Positions 27,911-36,522 of a DNA stretch of 64,000 nucleotides are shown here, piece by piece; position 1 is the first letter of the stretch, and each line of letters opens with the position of its first letter. Below the pieces are notes generated by a model. The model was not told the origin of the DNA, searched no databases, and saw only the letters and a program-made list of their open reading frames with translations. The position numbers and the translations under genes were made by a program. Source of the stretch: Mucilaginibacter terrenus (GTDB lineage Bacteria > Bacteroidota > Bacteroidia > Sphingobacteriales > Sphingobacteriaceae); assembly GCF_003432065.1 (NCBI RefSeq), contig NZ_QWDE01000004.1, positions 239,392 to 303,391 of the forward strand, read 5' to 3'.

Positions 27911-28870
27911 TTAGCAAACCGAATACTTCTTCGGTTTGATGCCGTGGTGCTGTTCAAACACCCGGGCAAAGTGGCTCAGGTTGGTAAAGCCCAGCTGATA
28001 GCCAACTTCCGACACGCTCAGGTGCTTTTCCCTCAACAGCTGCGCTGCTTTAAGCATCCGCACGGATTGATAGTACTCAAACACGCCCTTACCAAAGGTT
28101 TGTTTAAAAAGCTTCCGCAGCTTGGGCTCGCTCATGCCGGCTTCTTTCGCCAGCGCGGCAATGTTGGGCGGTTGGTCCAATTGCTGTTGTAGCTGCGCTT
28201 TTATAGCGTATATAGCCTTAATGTCGTTTATGTGCATGGCGCCGGTGGGCACGGCATCCCGCTGCATCAGTATGGCAAAAATAAAGCACAGCAGCTCTTC
28301 GCACTTTAGTTTGTAGTAATAGCTCTCCATGGTTTCCGGAACCGTGCGCAACAGCATTTCGCCGGCGGTATTTACAATTTCGGCAGAGATGCCGGTCTCA
28401 AATACCAGGTTGTTGCCGGCTTGCAGCACGCTGGCCACCACCGGGTGCTCTATATGCCCGAACATACTGTTAAGGCGCTGCCTGGATACCGCTATGGTTA
28501 CGCTGCCAAAGGTGGTATCGCGCGGCATGGTCATCACGGACGACACCGCATGCCGGCAGATGAACAGGTTGGCCTGCTCGGGCAGCAGGGCCTGCGCAGG
28601 CTGGTGCTGTACCGGTAAAATTCCGCGCAGCATAAAAACAACATCTTCCTGTCCCTCGGCCAGTTCGTTGGTGCGCTCTATGTGAACGTCCTCCTTGAGG
28701 TAGTAGTTCCTGATCATCATGCGCAGGTCCTTTCCCCAGGCAAAGCCGGTAAGGTAACCGCCGCCCTTACCTTCGGGGATGTAGATGAAGCGGCCCTTAA
28801 CGGTTGCGCCTATTGCCTGGGCAAACTTTTGCGCAATGCCGGAGCCTGTGTCGGTAAGGGATATTTTCAT
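27911..28870 (-). CDS. AraC-family transcriptional regulator
   Basis: The 319-residue protein has an N-terminal ligand or dimerisation domain. The C-terminal double helix-turn-helix covers about residues 225-315 (MSEPKLRKLFKQTFGKGVFEYYQSVRMLKAAQLLREKHLSVSEVGYQLGFTNLSHFARVFEQHHG). Its last 14 codons include the 38-bp stretch repeated at 24839-24876. It is divergent from a Tet(X)-like monooxygenase gene with 88 bases between the ATGs, a usual layout for a regulator and its target. The bases before its start are also within reach of the monooxygenase promoter. Confidence 0.9.
   Translation of the reverse strand: MKISLTDTGSGIAQKFAQAIGATVKGRFIYIPEGKGGGYLTGFAWGKDLRMMIRNYYLKEDVHIERTNELAEGQEDVVFMLRGILPVQHQPAQALLPEQANLFICRHAVSSVMTMPRDTTFGSVTIAVSRQRLNSMFGHIEHPVVASVLQAGNNLVFETGISAEIVNTAGEMLLRTVPETMESYYYKLKCEELLCFIFAILMQRDAVPTGAMHINDIKAIYAIKAQLQQQLDQPPNIAALAKEAGMSEPKLRKLFKQTFGKGVFEYYQSVRMLKAAQLLREKHLSVSEVGYQLGFTNLSHFARVFEQHHGIKPKKYSVC
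27919..27956 (-). repeat. right copy of the 38-bp direct repeat inside AraC
   Basis: This is identical to 24839-24876 over 38 bases and lies within the AraC coding end. After the repeat the AraC frame here ends with Val-Cys-stop, while the left copy ends with Ala-Leu-stop. The unit enclosed is about 3.1 kb and carries exactly the four redox genes. Confidence 0.85.
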
Positions 28871-28958
28871 TCAGGACTATTTTATGAGCAAACCGGGCTA
28901 TTTTAATCACGAATATAGGCAGAGCTTTGGACTATTAATTCACTTCAACAAAAAAGAC

Positions 28959-30125
28959 ATGTTATTAAAAGATAAACAAGTAGCCATAATAGGCGGCGGC
29001 CCCGGCGGATTAACCCTCGCCAGGCTCTTACAGCAAAAGGGTGTAAACGTAAAGGTATACGAGCGCGATGCCGACCAGTATTACCGCCAGCAGGGTGCCA
29101 CGCTGGACCTGCATTACGATAGCGGGCTAAAAGCGCTGCGCGCGGCCGGGTTGATGGGGGAGTTCAAGAACGCCTATCGCCCGGGTGCCGAAAGGGTGAC
29201 CATTACAGATAATAACGCCAAGGTGCGTTACACCGAGCGCGATGCTGAGCCGGTTTCCAACCTGGACGATGTATATGCCCGTCCCGAGATTGACCGTGGC
29301 CCCTTGCGTGACATGCTTATTGCATCGCTGCAGGCCGATACTGTAGTATGGAACTCGAAGTTTTTGGAGCTAAAGGAAAGCGGCATTGGCTGGACACTGG
29401 TTTTTGACAACGGCACCATCGCCTACGCTGACCTGGTGATTGCTGCCGACGGAGCAAATTCCCGCGTGAGAAAATACGTTACCGATATAGCGCGCGTTTA
29501 CTCGGGTCTTACCATAGTTGAAGGTAATGTGTATAACGCTGCTACCAATGCGCCCCGCTTATGGGAGTTAACCAACGGTGGCAAAGTGTTTGCCCACTGG
29601 AACAGTAAAACCATTGTACTAAGTGCAAAGGGCGAGGGCTCACTGTCTTTTTATACTATTACCAAAGAACCTGAGAGCTGGATAAAGTCGCCGGGTATTA
29701 ACTTTAACCAGAAAGACGAGGTATTTGGCTGGTTCAAGCAGCGCTTTAACAATTGGAGCAACGACTGGCATGAGATATTTGCTGGTGATGAATCGTACTT
29801 TGTTCATCGTCCGCAGTATTATTGCCCGGCAAACCAAAGCTGGCAGCCACTTGCTAACTTAACCCTACTGGGCGATGCAGCGCATCAAACGCCGCCGTCG
29901 GGAGATGGTGTGAACCAGGCCATGCTGGACGCGGTTGATCTGTATGAGTCGCTTTGTACGGAAGGTCATGCCACGGTACCTGAAGCTATTGCCTTCTACG
30001 AAAGCAAAATGCTCGCCAGGGCATCTGTAGTAACCAAAGAAGCCATGCAGCTTGTAAACGCAATGACCGCCGAAAACAACCTCCAATTCATGGTAGATTT
30101 CTTTCACACCAAAAACGAACTATAA
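28959..30125 (+). CDS. Tet(X)-like FAD-dependent monooxygenase
   Basis: The ATG at 28959 (MLLKDKQVAIIGGGPGG) gives 388 residues. The upstream frame from 28785 reads through the AraC 5' region and is discarded. The FAD-binding GGGPGGLTLARLLQQKG, the TLDLH motif shared with Tet(X), the DLVIAADGANSRVRK motif and GDAAHQTPPSGDGVNQA near residue 300 are present. Tet(X) proteins hydroxylate and inactivate tetracyclines, but this family also holds enzymes for other substrates, so resistance is not shown. It faces an AraC gene in the other direction. Confidence 0.88.
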   Translation: MLLKDKQVAIIGGGPGGLTLARLLQQKGVNVKVYERDADQYYRQQGATLDLHYDSGLKALRAAGLMGEFKNAYRPGAERVTITDNNAKVRYTERDAEPVSNLDDVYARPEIDRGPLRDMLIASLQADTVVWNSKFLELKESGIGWTLVFDNGTIAYADLVIAADGANSRVRKYVTDIARVYSGLTIVEGNVYNAATNAPRLWELTNGGKVFAHWNSKTIVLSAKGEGSLSFYTITKEPESWIKSPGINFNQKDEVFGWFKQRFNNWSNDWHEIFAGDESYFVHRPQYYCPANQSWQPLANLTLLGDAAHQTPPSGDGVNQAMLDAVDLYESLCTEGHATVPEAIAFYESKMLARASVVTKEAMQLVNAMTAENNLQFMVDFFHTKNEL

Positions 30126-30135
30126 GCAACAAATC

Positions 30136-30558
30136 TCAATATTTAGTAACGGCGATATACATTAATACAACACCTCCAACGTAAAAAAAGAAGTGTGCCA
30201 TGGCTTTAATGTTCGAAGCATTGTCTACAAAGGATTTTACAAAGCCAACATTTGGCTGACCATAGTTTTGCTGAAACCTCACCTGTTTGTTTACTGTAAA
30301 ATTAACAATCTCGTATCCGACATTGAACAAGCAAAGGCTGGCAAACATCATCAGGATTATCTTAAGCCAGGTGCCGGCAAAAGCGTCACCGTATCTTGGC
30401 CGTATGTAATCAAACCATATTTTAATGGGGTATATAGATGCGCAGAAGATAGCCGGGTATAAGATGAAGATCCACTTGTTTGCCAGCTTTCTATTAAGAA
30501 CATAATAGCAATAGGTAAAAATGGTAAAGTAAATAAAGTAGGCTACTATCTTTAACAT
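30136..30558 (-). CDS. hypothetical polytopic membrane protein
   Basis: The 140-residue product has four probable transmembrane helices (about 3-22, 28-47, 62-85 and 117-138) and one soluble loop (NFTVNKQVRFQQNYGQPN). I recognise no family. It is convergent with the monooxygenase gene, with ten bases between the stop codons. Confidence 0.6.
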   Translation of the reverse strand: MLKIVAYFIYFTIFTYCYYVLNRKLANKWIFILYPAIFCASIYPIKIWFDYIRPRYGDAFAGTWLKIILMMFASLCLFNVGYEIVNFTVNKQVRFQQNYGQPNVGFVKSFVDNASNIKAMAHFFFYVGGVVLMYIAVTKY

Positions 30559-30777
30559 GCTATGTTCTTATAAATGTGCTCGGTGGATCAGTTTGTTTAG
30601 TTGACCGTTTACGATGACTTAAGACCCTTAACAACTTCTGCTGCTAAACAGTTTAACTATTTGTACAAAGTTGTGTTTCAGGGTCAACTCAAACTAATCT
30701 GTGGCTGCAGAGATGTCAGCTGTCATCACTCGGGATATATTTATATCTTTAAAGAAGATACAGCCACTACATTGCCC

Positions 30778-31872
30778 ATGAAGAAGCTTTTATTTTTGAT
30801 TGTTGCACTTTTGTATTTTGCCTGTGCAAACGCGCAAAATCCTGTGTCGCTTCCTAAGGATACTACCTTGTCGTCACCGGAAGAGAACTTCGAAGCATTG
30901 TGGTTGACCTTTGAAGACCATTACGCTTTTTTTAAGCTAAGGGGAATAGACTGGCATTCGGTTTATAAGCAGTATCGCCCTGCAATCAACTCCAGCACGT
31001 CTAACGACACGCTTTACAGCGTTTTTACTAAAATGCTGGCCCCATTTCATGATAATCACATCAACCTGATAGTTCCTTCTGTAAAGCAATTTAGATCTAT
31101 AAAGCCGTCGCGGTTCCAGGCAGAGTTCGGCACCGATTCGTTGATAAGTATGTTCTGGAAAATGGTGGATCGGACCCTGTTGAGACAAGGTTTTGGGCCT
31201 GTCAGGTACGCCGGGCCATCGTTCAACGGAAGACCACTGTTCGCGTACACTACATCTGTAAAAACCGCCTACCTGCGTTTTAACCGCTGTTTTGTATCAC
31301 AGGAAGCAGACAACATCCCGGATGCTAAACAATGCTCACACATACTAGATACCGTTTTTGCCGCATTTAAAAACAAAAACCACATTATTATAGATGTTAG
31401 GGACAACATTGGCGGGAATGATGAATTTGCTTTTGAAGTTGCGGGAAGGTTTGCAAGCAAAAAGATAATCGGGATGTACAAACGCACCCGGCAAGGCGGC
31501 TATGAAGATTTCGGCAATAAAGAAACTTGGTACATAGAGCCAAAAGGGACAAATAAAAGGGTAGCTGATGTATTTGTTCTTACAAATGATAAAACCGTAA
31601 GTGCCGGAGATGTTTTTGCCATGATCATGAAAGAGCTGCCGGGCGTAAAAATAGTAGGTGAAAATACCCGTGGTATTTACTCAGATATGTACGGCTTTAC
31701 TTTACCCAACGGGTGGCTGGTATCACTTTCACATCAGCGTTACTACAACAACCAGATGGTTTGTTATGAAGGAGCTGGTACACCTGTAAATATCAATGTT
31801 AAAAACACTCGGAAAGATCTTGTAAAAAGTGAAGATCCTGTTTTGCAAACTGCGCTTAAAAAGCAGCGGTAA
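30778..31872 (+). CDS. S41-family (tail-specific protease-like) peptidase
   Basis: From the ATG at 30778 the protein has 364 residues with a signal peptide (MKKLLFLIVALLYFACANAQ). The S41 core shows DVRDNIGGNDEFAF and the nucleophile region VLTNDKTVSAGDVFAMIMKELPGVKIVGENTRGIYSDM, where the Ser follows TV. There is no PDZ domain. It is expected in the periplasm. The longer frame from 30601 has no signal peptide and is rejected. A leader of about 200 bases between the neighbouring genes contains no other gene. Confidence 0.85.
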   Translation: MKKLLFLIVALLYFACANAQNPVSLPKDTTLSSPEENFEALWLTFEDHYAFFKLRGIDWHSVYKQYRPAINSSTSNDTLYSVFTKMLAPFHDNHINLIVPSVKQFRSIKPSRFQAEFGTDSLISMFWKMVDRTLLRQGFGPVRYAGPSFNGRPLFAYTTSVKTAYLRFNRCFVSQEADNIPDAKQCSHILDTVFAAFKNKNHIIIDVRDNIGGNDEFAFEVAGRFASKKIIGMYKRTRQGGYEDFGNKETWYIEPKGTNKRVADVFVLTNDKTVSAGDVFAMIMKELPGVKIVGENTRGIYSDMYGFTLPNGWLVSLSHQRYYNNQMVCYEGAGTPVNINVKNTRKDLVKSEDPVLQTALKKQR

Positions 31873-31933
31873 AGACCACGAAGCCCTTACCGCCGCCGTA
31901 AGCAGATAGTCGCAACCTGCTGCATCGCTAATA

Positions 31934-32518
31934 TTATGCACCCGTGTTTGCAGTTTTAGAAAGCCGGAAGGCGGCAAGCAGGTAATAAAAAGCACCGAAA
32001 GCGGCGTACCCTCCCAAACTGGCAATCCCTTTTGTAGGGTCATGCGCCAGAATGATGAAAGACGCGCCTGCCAGTACAGATTGGGCTCCGCTGATGATCA
32101 TCGGCCATTGTCCGCCTAATACTTTTCTTCGGTGTAAACCAAGAATAAATTGTATCAAACCGGTGGCGATTGCCCATACACCAAAAACTATCAACGCCTC
32201 AGGGACACCTTTTTGCAAAGCAATGCCTGCTGCTACGGCTGTAACGGTGCTGATTGCGGCGTTGATATACTGTGGTAATTTAGAAGAAGAATTGCCTTGG
32301 TTTGCGCGGATATCCAGGAAGGTGCCAACTATGTCCCACACAGGATAAATCACCAGTAAAACGCTGGCTGCTGTTGCTGACGTTTTTGCCAGGAGAGCTA
32401 CCAGGATAACCCATGTTATAGAAAATGCAGCCCGAATGAAATAGAGCTTGCGTAATGATTTTGCAGTTATAACTGCCTGCCCGGCAGCTGCTGCATTGAT
32501 TGAAGTACTTGATGTCAT
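31934..32518 (-). CDS. DUF308/HdeD-like membrane protein
   Basis: Starting at the ATG at 32518 the product has 194 residues. It holds a run of six hydrophobic helices in three pairs with short loops (AAFSITWVILVALLA, ATAASVLLVIYPVWDIVGTF, ALIVFGVWAIATGLIQFILGL, GQWPMIISGAQSVLAGASFIILA). This is the repeat pattern of the HdeD/DUF308 family of stress-related inner membrane proteins. The longer start at 32551 adds only MQQQRHLNFYI. It is divergent from a Crp/Fnr regulator gene at 32685. Confidence 0.75.
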   Translation of the reverse strand: MTSSTSINAAAAGQAVITAKSLRKLYFIRAAFSITWVILVALLAKTSATAASVLLVIYPVWDIVGTFLDIRANQGNSSSKLPQYINAAISTVTAVAAGIALQKGVPEALIVFGVWAIATGLIQFILGLHRRKVLGGQWPMIISGAQSVLAGASFIILAHDPTKGIASLGGYAAFGAFYYLLAAFRLSKTANTGA

Positions 32519-32684
32519 GATGTAAAAATTTAAGTGTCTTTGTTGCTGCAAATTTGCGGGAGATTGCCTGGCGTGATTTTAACTTAAGTTAAAAGGGAAT
32601 GTAAATATTGCAGTTCTATTACCATTGAAAGTTCTTACTTAGCATTGAATAAGCACCTTGTCTTAGCTTTAAATTGAGGACGTT

Positions 32685-33293
32685 ATGACCAACAGGAACG
32701 ACGCTGTATACCAACATCTGAAAGATTTTGCTCAACTAAACGATAAAGACCTTACTGACAGTCAACCGTATTGGAAACCCCGGAAGATTAATAAAGGAGA
32801 TTTCTTTAATATGCAGAGCATGGTTTGCAATGATTTGGGGCTGATCGTAAAGGGTATATTCCGGATCTATTACCGCAACCCGGACACGAAGGAGGACAAG
32901 AACCTCTTCTTTTTTTCGGAAAACCAGTTTGTTGTATCGTTCAGGAGTTTTGTTTCCCGCCACGCATGCTGGTACTTTATAGAGGCAATGGAAGACTCTG
33001 AGATTTTCTTTATCTCATATCATGACCTTAACAGTCTTTACGAGACACACCCTAATTGGGGGAAATTTGGACGGCTATTGGCCGAACACTTTTTTTCTGT
33101 TGCACAAACCCGTACCGAGGAGTTTATTTTCTTTTCGCATGAACAACGCTATTTAAGGCTGCTGGACGAACACCCTCAAATTATTGAGCGTATAGCGGCT
33201 TACCACATTTCGTCGTACCTGGGTATTACCAACCCTTCTTTAAGCAGGATCAGGAAACGTGTCGAGAGCAAAAAGGTAAATAAGGATACTTAA
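32685..33293 (+). CDS. Crp/Fnr-family regulator
   Basis: The 202-residue protein has a cyclic-nucleotide-binding-like beta roll (ITKGDFFNMQSMVCNDLGLIVKGIFRIYYRNPDTKED), a long dimer helix and a C-terminal winged helix (ISSYLGITNPSLSRIRKRV). The phosphate-binding residues of true CRP are not visible, which is usual in Bacteroidota. It may control the divergent DUF308 gene. Its 3' end overlaps the stop of the AraC gene on the other strand by four bases. Confidence 0.85.
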   Translation: MTNRNDAVYQHLKDFAQLNDKDLTDSQPYWKPRKINKGDFFNMQSMVCNDLGLIVKGIFRIYYRNPDTKEDKNLFFFSENQFVVSFRSFVSRHACWYFIEAMEDSEIFFISYHDLNSLYETHPNWGKFGRLLAEHFFSVAQTRTEEFIFFSHEQRYLRLLDEHPQIIERIAAYHISSYLGITNPSLSRIRKRVESKKVNKDT

Positions 33294-34213
33294 TTGAAAG
33301 ATCTCCTGAACGCTAAAGGAGAAAAGTTAGTTTTTGCCTTAAACAACTTATTGAACGATTGCGGGTGCTCAAACCCCAGCTCGTACGCCACCTCACTTAC
33401 CGACAGTGTTGTGGCAGATAGCTTCTCTTTAGCCTTTTCAATAATCTTTGTATGAATAAGATGCTGGGTATTTTGCCCTGTAAGTGACCTCAGCATATCG
33501 CTCAGGTAACTTGGAGATACATTGAGCTTTTCTGACAGATACTGTACAGTGGGTATGCCATTACTTAACGATCTGCTGCTGGCAAAGTACTCGTCTAAAA
33601 GTTCTTCCAGCTTCTCCAGCAAGGTATTGTTGACCACTTTACGCGTGATAAACTGCCTTTTGTAAAAGCGATTGGCGTAATTTAGCAACAACTCAATTTG
33701 CGAGATTATAACATCCTGGCTAAAATCATCTATCCTGCTGTTTAATTCCTCTTCAATAATCCCGAAAATAGACATAATCGTCGCCTTCTCCTTGTCAGAC
33801 AGGTGAAGAGCCTCATTAGCCGAATAGGAAAAGAAGCCGTACTGTTTTATCTTTTTTGCCAGCGGATAGTTCCACAAAAAATCAGGATGTATCAGCAGGG
33901 TGTATTGCGAACATATTTCACCTTCGTTGTTGCCATGGTTACCAATAACCTGACCGGGAGCGGCAAATAACAAGCCGCCTTCATCAAAGTCGTAGTAGTG
34001 CTGTCCATACTTTAGCTTGCCGCCAATACTTGGTTTGTAGGCTATCTTGTAAAAAGTAAGCACATGCGGTTGCGGCAATTTAGATGTGATGATACGGTTA
34101 GTGGCTCCGTCTACCAGGCTGATAAGCGGGTGTGCTGGTGCCGGTAATCCAAAGGCCCGGTGCATGTCCACCAGCGATTCTATTGGTTTAGCGGCTAACT
34201 CTTCCTTTTTCAT
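33290..34213 (-). CDS. AraC-family transcriptional regulator
   Basis: The 307-residue protein has an N-terminal cupin-like sensing domain (YDFDEGGLLFAAPGQVIGNHG). The AraC DNA-binding domain lies at about 205-305 (TVQYLSEKLNVSPSYLSDMLRSLTGQNTQHLIHTKIIEKAKEKLSATTLSVSEVAYELGFEHPQSFNKLFKAKTNFSPLAFR). It lies 71 bases downstream of an SDR gene on the same strand and is probably its co-transcribed regulator. Confidence 0.9.
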   Translation of the reverse strand: MKKEELAAKPIESLVDMHRAFGLPAPAHPLISLVDGATNRIITSKLPQPHVLTFYKIAYKPSIGGKLKYGQHYYDFDEGGLLFAAPGQVIGNHGNNEGEICSQYTLLIHPDFLWNYPLAKKIKQYGFFSYSANEALHLSDKEKATIMSIFGIIEEELNSRIDDFSQDVIISQIELLLNYANRFYKRQFITRKVVNNTLLEKLEELLDEYFASSRSLSNGIPTVQYLSEKLNVSPSYLSDMLRSLTGQNTQHLIHTKIIEKAKEKLSATTLSVSEVAYELGFEHPQSFNKLFKAKTNFSPLAFRRSFN

Positions 34214-34284
34214 TTAATAAAAATAAAGTAATTATAACCGGTAAGCAGCTACTTCGCCGGCTATAATTAAATTTTACAAGATAA

Positions 34285-35139
34285 TTATTTTGTTGTGCCC
34301 TGGGCCAACGCAGCTACTTCATCCCACTCCTCCCAAACTGCTATTCTCTCGTTATACGCCGCTTTGGTCGAGGCTAAATTGTTGCTGCCTAAGTTAATTC
34401 GCAATGGTGGGTTCTCGGCATCCACTATTTTTAAAACAGCGTCGGGTGTTGCATTAGGGTCACCTCTTTCAGAATTGCGTAAACCGACAAAAAACTCATC
34501 CTTATAATCCTTGTAAACATCGAGGCCTTCTGCAAACTTTAACGACTCCGGGCTACCAAACTCGGTAGCATAAGCTCCCGGCTCTATAATGGTCACTTTA
34601 ATCCCGAACTGTTTAACCTCCTGGGCCAGGCTCTCGTGAATAGCCTCGAATGCCCACTTGGAGGAGCAATAATAACCAATTACCGGAAGGGTAACATGGC
34701 CCAGGTTGCTGGATGTACCCAGGATGTGGCCGCTGCCTTGCTCACGCAGTAACGGCAAAGCCGCCTGTATCACAGAGATAGCACCAAATATGTTGGTATC
34801 GTACATTGCCTTTACATCGTCAATGCTGGCTTCTTCTACCGTACCTACTAAAGAATATCCGGCGTTGTTTAATACAACGTCCAGCCTGCCAAAACGAGCG
34901 TGGGCCTGCTCAACGGCTGCCTTCACCTGGTCGGGCCGGGTTACATCCAGCTCCAGCGTAAGCACGTTTTCACCATATTGTTCTTTAAGCCCGGCAATGC
35001 TGTCCAATTGTCTCGCCGTTGCAGCTACTTTATCGCCACGTTTCAACGCTGCTTCGGCCCAAACTCTTCCAAATCCCCTGGAGCTGCCGGTTATAAACCA
35101 AACTTTTTGTGTACCGGCGGTATTAACTTGTTGTGTCAT
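34285..35139 (-). CDS. short-chain dehydrogenase/reductase
   Basis: The 284-residue classical SDR has the nucleotide motif TGSSRGFGRVWAEAA, an NNAGYSLVG motif, and the active-site Tyr-x3-Lys in IGYYCSSKWAFEAIHE. The Ser is seen in ILGTSSNLG. It reduces or oxidises a hydroxy or keto group with NAD(P)H. The substrate cannot be told. An AraC regulator gene follows in the same direction. Confidence 0.9.
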   Translation of the reverse strand: MTQQVNTAGTQKVWFITGSSRGFGRVWAEAALKRGDKVAATARQLDSIAGLKEQYGENVLTLELDVTRPDQVKAAVEQAHARFGRLDVVLNNAGYSLVGTVEEASIDDVKAMYDTNIFGAISVIQAALPLLREQGSGHILGTSSNLGHVTLPVIGYYCSSKWAFEAIHESLAQEVKQFGIKVTIIEPGAYATEFGSPESLKFAEGLDVYKDYKDEFFVGLRNSERGDPNATPDAVLKIVDAENPPLRINLGSNNLASTKAAYNERIAVWEEWDEVAALAQGTTK

Positions 35140-35319
35140 GTTTTTTGCTTTTAATTATAGTAGCAAATATCGGCAGGCAACATTAGCCTAATGTAGCTCA
35201 AATGAGGACATTTGTAGCCAAAATGAGGTACCGTATTTAAGGACCTTACGACCCGTAAAAAAATTTCAATTTTCACGGGTGATATTTCGCGCCTACATTA
35301 CACATAGTATAAAACAGCG

Positions 35320-35862
35320 ATGGAAAACAACGATAACAACAGATTGCAAACGGCAGAACTGCGGGAGGCGTTCTTCCTAAATCTTTATAAAAAGGGTTTC
35401 CCCAACGTAGCGCGCCAGGTGGCGCGGATGGGCGGCAGCCTGGAAGAAGCGCAAGACATTTTCCAGGATGCTTTGGTGATCTATTATGAAAAGCTTACAT
35501 CGGCAAAGCACGAGGTAATTGTTAATGAGAAAACTTACCTGGCTGGTATTGCTAAAAAGTTGTGGCTTCAGCACTATAAGGTCAGCAGTAAAAATGAGCC
35601 TTTGCACGACATCGACCAGAAAGATGTAACCGATGAACAAGCGGCGACCGGCAAATTACTGCACTACCTTGCAACTGCCGGTAAAAAATGCATGGACTTG
35701 CTTAAAGCTTATTACTACGATGGTTTGCAGGCCGGCGACGTAGCTGCGCTGTTTGGCTACTCGGGTACACATTCGGTAACGGTGGCAAAGTACAAATGCC
35801 TGGAGAAAGTAAGAGAAACGGTTAAACAAAAATCACTAAGCTATGCGGACTTCGTTGAATAA
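35320..35862 (+). CDS. sigma-70 family (ECF-like) sigma factor
   Basis: The 180-residue protein has region 2 in SLEEAQDIFQDALVIYYEKL and a region 4 helix-turn-helix at KAYYYDGLQAGDVAALFGYSGTHSVTVAKYKCLEKVRETV. The length fits an ECF sigma factor. It should direct RNA polymerase to a small regulon. A small gene overlaps its 3' end by 20 bases, the place where anti-sigma factors usually lie. Confidence 0.85.
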   Translation: MENNDNNRLQTAELREAFFLNLYKKGFPNVARQVARMGGSLEEAQDIFQDALVIYYEKLTSAKHEVIVNEKTYLAGIAKKLWLQHYKVSSKNEPLHDIDQKDVTDEQAATGKLLHYLATAGKKCMDLLKAYYYDGLQAGDVAALFGYSGTHSVTVAKYKCLEKVRETVKQKSLSYADFVE

Positions 35863-36112
35863 CATCAAAGCAATTGACGATTATCTATTAAATCGTCTAG
35901 CTCCTGCAGACGCGCTCTTGTTTGAAGCAAACACCCTTTTGAACGTCGATCTGGCTGCAGATGTAAAGCATCAGCAAAATACACATTCAATGGTACGGGA
36001 ATATGGCCGGCAAGCCATAAAGGCAGAAATTATAGCCGTACAAAAAACCTTGGCTGAAGCGCCGCAGCACCGAAACTTTATGCAGCGCATTGCTCACCTG
36101 TTTAAAAAATAA
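35843..36112 (+). CDS. small protein overlapping the sigma factor gene
   Basis: The 89-residue product begins inside the last codons of the sigma factor gene, which points to translational coupling. It is helical, with DYLLNRLAPADALLFEANTLLNVDL at the front, and shows no membrane helix, so it is not a classical membrane anti-sigma factor. The N-terminal part (IDDYLLNRL.PAD..LFEA) resembles the zinc-less anti-sigma helix found at the start of many Bacteroidota anti-sigma proteins. The role is an inference from position. Confidence 0.6.
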   Translation: MRTSLNNIKAIDDYLLNRLAPADALLFEANTLLNVDLAADVKHQQNTHSMVREYGRQAIKAEIIAVQKTLAEAPQHRNFMQRIAHLFKK

Positions 36113-36146
36113 CAGGCCATTATAACTTACCGCTACGTATAAAACA

Positions 36147-36509
36147 ATGGACCAGAAAGACATAAATGAGAACCAGGAATTGATTAAACATGCTTACACC
36201 GCCTTTAACGCTAGGGATATTGACAGTATATTACAGGTGATGCATCCGGAAGTTAAATGGCTCAGGGCATGGGAAGGCGACTATGCACACGGGCACGCTG
36301 AGGTTAGAGCATATTGGCAACGGCAATGGACTGAGATTAACCCGAAGGTAACACCTGTGGGGTTTCGCGAAAGAGAGAACGGCACTTTAGAGGCTGATGT
36401 TGATCAGCTGGTGAAGGGCCTGGCCGGGAATACTCTGTTTGAGGGTAAAGTAAAGCACCTATACACAATAAGCAACGGACTGATACAGCAGATGAACATT
36501 GAAAAGTAA
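36147..36509 (+). CDS. SnoaL/NTF2-like protein
   Basis: The 120-residue protein fits the NTF2-like cone fold of the SnoaL type: LIKHAYTAFNARDIDSILQVMHPEVKWLRAWEGDYAHGHAEVRAYWQRQW followed by beta strands. Such domains bind small hydrophobic molecules or act as isomerases. The function is not set. It lies 34 bases after the small gene behind the sigma factor. Confidence 0.75.
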   Translation: MDQKDINENQELIKHAYTAFNARDIDSILQVMHPEVKWLRAWEGDYAHGHAEVRAYWQRQWTEINPKVTPVGFRERENGTLEADVDQLVKGLAGNTLFEGKVKHLYTISNGLIQQMNIEK

Positions 36510-36522
36510 GCTTTAACAAAAC

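Noticed and set aside
28785..28958. N-terminal extension of the monooxygenase
   Set aside because: The first 58 codons read through the start of the AraC gene and the divergent promoter region. The FAD-binding motif begins just after the ATG at 28959.
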